From the NCBI GenBank assembly GCA_019787685.1, contig JAHNUO010000011.1:1116001-1180000 (forward strand): a DNA stretch of 64,000 nucleotides. Direction: 5' to 3'. The notes under the pieces are model-generated. The model saw nothing but the letters and a program-made list of their open reading frames with translations, searched no databases and was not told the DNA's origin. Both the position numbers and the translations under genes were made by a program. The DNA is from Chiua virens (lineage: Eukaryota > Basidiomycota > Agaricomycetes > Boletales > Boletaceae). How positions within the stretch are numbered: the first letter of the stretch is position 1; each line of letters opens with the position of its first letter. Shown here in pieces: positions 60,866 to 64,000 of the stretch.

Positions 60866-62580
60866 ATTCTGATTCCGACGAGAGTGCAGTGGAGCCTGGA
60901 TTTTTTTTTAAATATGATGAACTGGCACCTGAACACGAACGTATAACCTGTTTGCAATTGCCTGTAGAATACTTGTAGGTTACAAACTCGAGAAAAGTGT
61001 ATGCTCACCGGCCGGTTGAGGCAGGTGGTAACCAACGGAATGTCAGTTATACAATAACGACGTTATTTATCCACTTGGTCAAACAGATACTGGCATAAGC
61101 ATTTGATGGCAAGTTACAAGGGATTGGGGTTGCGACAGGCTTGCGTTTGTTGCGGCCTTCCTAAAAAAAAAAAACTATATTATTCTTCAGCGGTGACATA
61201 CATTCAATAAGCTAGGGTACTATGAGACGCGCTGCACACTGATCATTCGTCATAAGATGAGATTCACCATATCCCGCAGTCGACCATGGTCGAACGCTAG
61301 TAACGAGGGGGACGGTAACGGGCGCTGAGGTGACGGGTGTACGAAGGTTGGCAGAACGTTGATCAGCCCGATTCTCCGCACCTATTCCTAGCCTCTTCAA
61401 CCATTTCCGGATCGTTGATCTGTCGTGGGTTGGGATAACGCGGCGCATGTGACACCTCAAGTGTAAGGATAGAGCCGTGGACGGCGGCTGTAACAATGTC
61501 AAGACGGATACAGAATATAGTGGAGCAGTCACCAACCTCCCTATAGTTGAACGCGGGGGTGGGGGCCTCAACGGTACTTCGAACCATCGCGTCGTAAGAA
61601 CTCATCTGCCAGTGGAAAGAGAAATGGATAAACCGTACCTCAAGGAATCCACGTCGTCATCTTCGCTCTTGCGTCTTCAAGTTGCTCGTCTTGACCGATA
61701 CTCGATAGATGCACTAGCTTGCACTGCAATGACCTGTTGAAACAAGAATTTATTGCCAGCGATAGTATACCGAGTTCATACATACCCATGATCAACAAGG
61801 ATCCCCACATGAGAAGGAGTCCATTGAGAGAAATTGAATACGGTTACAGTCGTCATAATGATAGCAGAGAAATCTCAACATACGGTTTTGTACTAAGGCA
61901 AAACATTTTGAGTACAACTTCACAATGCATGCTATCTGTCAATCATAGCACATACCAGCTCAACTCACACCTCAAATCTGCGCCATTGTGGTATTCTGTC
62001 GGTACCCAACACCCTCTGCAGTCGCTCATATACATTAGGTGGTGGCTCCTCGCTCGGCCCAGGGCATTTTGTGAGCAAAGGGACTCAACCTGCTCGAGGC
62101 AACCATAGACTGGCGCATCTCGTTGTGATAGAAGTGGAGCTTCGCCTTGTGAGAGTCTCGCCTTTCTTATGAGATGCTGGGTCCAGTGACGGGCAAGTCC
62201 CTGAATCTCTGAGTAGGTCATCCTGCGGCCAGAGCTTGTGCTTGAAGATAGTCACGGCGGATGGGGTAGCAGTAATAGTAGACGGTGGGCATTGCGGATA
62301 GCTAAACCTGTCCAGAAAATGATATGAAAGTCTAAGGTAAAAATGGTGAACATGGTGACGTCGAACAATTGTTATGTAACCAACTATCCTAGCAAGTTGG
62401 TCTCCGTTGTCATCACGCAACGATCAGAGTGATGGTCCCGCATGCGCAGATACAGCAGTCTACAATGATACAGGCCCCTCGATTCAGAATCCAACACTCA
62501 ATCCATTGTCAGAGCCTTTGTATCATCATCAAGTCTCCTATCGGTACTACGACTAACTATGTTATACACACTTCAATTTA
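60866..62580. other. 1.7 kb intergenic, no confident gene
   Basis: Between copies 4 and 5. Minus-strand open frames at 61212-61605 and 61943-62221 are longer than chance neighbours, and the first could hold short introns, but neither is recognisable. Two A-rich runs (near 61165 and a T-run near 60902) are present. Confidence 0.4.
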
Positions 62581-62843
62581 CATGCATTTCATAGAGATAT
62601 CCTGTCGAAAGGTATGGGTACGTACTCCATCCTCGTTTCAATTTCTGATGCACACTGGTGGGCGATGCCAAGGTCACAAGGGGGTGAACTCCAATGCTGG
62701 ACTGACCTCGTGTTCGGCTCACAGGAATTCTGATTCGAATCAAGGCTTAGAAGCCACACCTGTCCAATACTCAATCCCACTAGCACACGCCCGGAAATAA
62801 CGCTCCTTCAGTGTGCATCCCGGTTGATGCATTCACACTGTCC
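62581..62843 (+). repeat. array unit upstream repeat (copy 5)
   Basis: Aligns with the segments before copies 3 and 4, including CATAGAGATATCC, GGGTACGTACTCC, CACACTGGTGGG, GATTCGAATC and CACCTGTCC, ending right before the ATG at 62844. Confidence 0.6.
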
Positions 62844-64000
62844 ATGAGTACAATCGCGAGTTCATACTTCCCTACGAGCGGAGAGCAATACGGACGACAT
62901 GTTCGGGGGGACAACGACGATTTCGCCAAGGTCCCAGCGCCGAAGTAAGTGATCGATCATCTTCTGACAATGATTTTAGTGGGTGTTCAGAATCAACTTT
63001 TCTTGTGCATTTCGAGCCAGCTATCGCCACGCAGTGCCGTTAGCGTCATGGTCATGGATAAAATTTGACGTCGATGCTGCGGCGTTCATTTTCCTAGAAA
63101 CTCACCAGGGTCGCCCGAAGCTTTGGAATGGAACCAGCATCCTCAAAATCCTTTGAAAACTGGACGTAGGACCAGGGAGTTTCGTATGCTGACTGGATGT
63201 AACGGTTGCGAAGTGTCCATCGTGTACAAGGTCAACATGTTTGATGACGGCAAGTTTTTGCAGTCAAGAGGATCAAGAGGAAGTTCGAAAAATGACATCG
63301 AGGCGGCCGTGATAGCCACCTTCGAATGACCGAAGACAAGTTTGTTCGAAGACAATTCTACAAATGCTTGGGACAAGGTATATAATCGATTAGATGTGCA
63401 GTGAAGCTGGGTCATTTCAGATGCCATGTCGGGCCTTTCTTCCACTATCCTGGCAACTTCCTAGATGTCACTCTCATCCTTCCCTTTATAAGGACTTTAA
63501 AAAACAAAAATCATATGGACCAGGCAAACGACCTTTACTTCCACCGAATTGAGTCACAGGAGGTGGAAATGCAGTTGCCATACGAAGGTACGTCTTATTT
63601 GCTCGAGCACTTCATCGGGAGTATGATGTGCTCGAGTTCAACAACATCAAACTCGAGAGCTACGTAACCTGCAAGCACAAATCCTGTCCTACCAGCAGCT
63701 CCTTCGCGGCTTCCGCCGCTCAGTTGCACTTGTAAGAGATACAGTCCAGCGATGAATGCCCCCCGGATTTCCGAAACAGAGCGTGAAGCCGCTGACGTCT
63801 TCCTCGCTAGGTGTGAACGTCCGGGATAGCAAAGCTATGCAGAAATTGGCAGAAGCAATGGAAGACTCTGCTGATATCATCCAGGTGCGGATCAATCCTT
63901 TCTCCTACCCTGCGAACGCGGGCACAATATGTCAACGGTCTCACGTTGTTTACCTCTTAGATAGCAATCGCGAACACCCTTTCATCCTGTGCCGGACGCT
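62844..64000 (+). pseudogene. CorA-like membrane protein remnant (copy 5, cut by window end)
   Basis: The ATG at 62844 opens MSTIASSYFPTSGEQYGRHV and exon 1 still ends KVPAPK with the GTAAGTGATCG donor of copy 3. After that the copy decays: bases are missing near VDVDAAAF (about 63075-63110), a TAG interrupts the NWT region near 63165, and blocks are deleted. The sequence jumps from the segment after MQLPYEG (about 63585) straight to the helical ELHNLQ-like part (about 63610), so the GDSVYW region is gone. Later pieces match the end of the gene (AIALQ region) in broken form. Unlike copies 3 and 4, this has several large lesions, so it is a true pseudogene regardless of sequence error. Confidence 0.8.

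Noticed and set aside
61212..62221. Minus-strand frames between CorA-like copies 4 and 5 that might be an intron-bearing gene
   Set aside because: Candidate splice sites can be chosen in several ways and no family motif appears in any join.

Overview
The window is nuclear DNA of a filamentous basidiomycete, most likely a mushroom-forming agaricomycete. The reasons are genes broken by many short GT-AG introns of about 50-60 nt, a fungal Sec5, Scs7-type hydroxylase and HMG-CoA reductase, and fungal families such as DUF6533 membrane proteins and Dal5-type transporters. The genes were reassembled by eye across introns, so the outer boundaries are firmer than individual splice sites.

Layout. A tRNA-Gly(GCC) opens the window on the minus strand. 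Two DUF6533 membrane-protein paralogues follow (minus, 0.6-5.1 kb). The ribosome quality-control ubiquitin ligase listerin fills 6.0-12.8 kb (plus). Three tandem Dal5/ACS-type MFS transporters occupy 14.6-24.0 kb (plus), with two decayed SRPBCC-fold paralogues on the minus strand between the second and third. From 24 to 28.4 kb there is little beyond one small unrecognised gene with a TATA-like box. An Fcy2-type purine-cytosine permease lies at 28.4-30.7 kb (minus), and a CorA-like protein at 32.4-34.7 kb (minus).

A dense minus-strand block at 35.3-47.7 kb holds exocyst SEC5, the sphingolipid fatty-acid 2-hydroxylase SCS7, an acyl-CoA synthetase and HMG-CoA reductase; three of the four act in lipid or sterol metabolism. 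An aldo/keto reductase (minus) and a zinc polyol/alcohol dehydrogenase (plus) diverge from a shared 0.6 kb region at 48.3-51.8 kb. The last 12 kb is a head-to-tail array of four more copies of the CorA-like gene (plus), the last decayed and cut by the window edge.

Two observations stand out. First, the CorA-like family (five copies here) has the Gly-Met-Asn pore signature in the isolated minus-strand copy, but Ser-Met-Asn or Arg-Met-Asn in the array copies; three array units also share about 210-280 bp of upstream DNA. Second, many genes contain single-base reading-frame breaks, nearly all needing one base removed, even in housekeeping genes such as HMG1, SEC5 and LTN1. This fits insertion-biased assembly error better than real gene death, so pseudogene calls resting on a single shift should be treated with caution.
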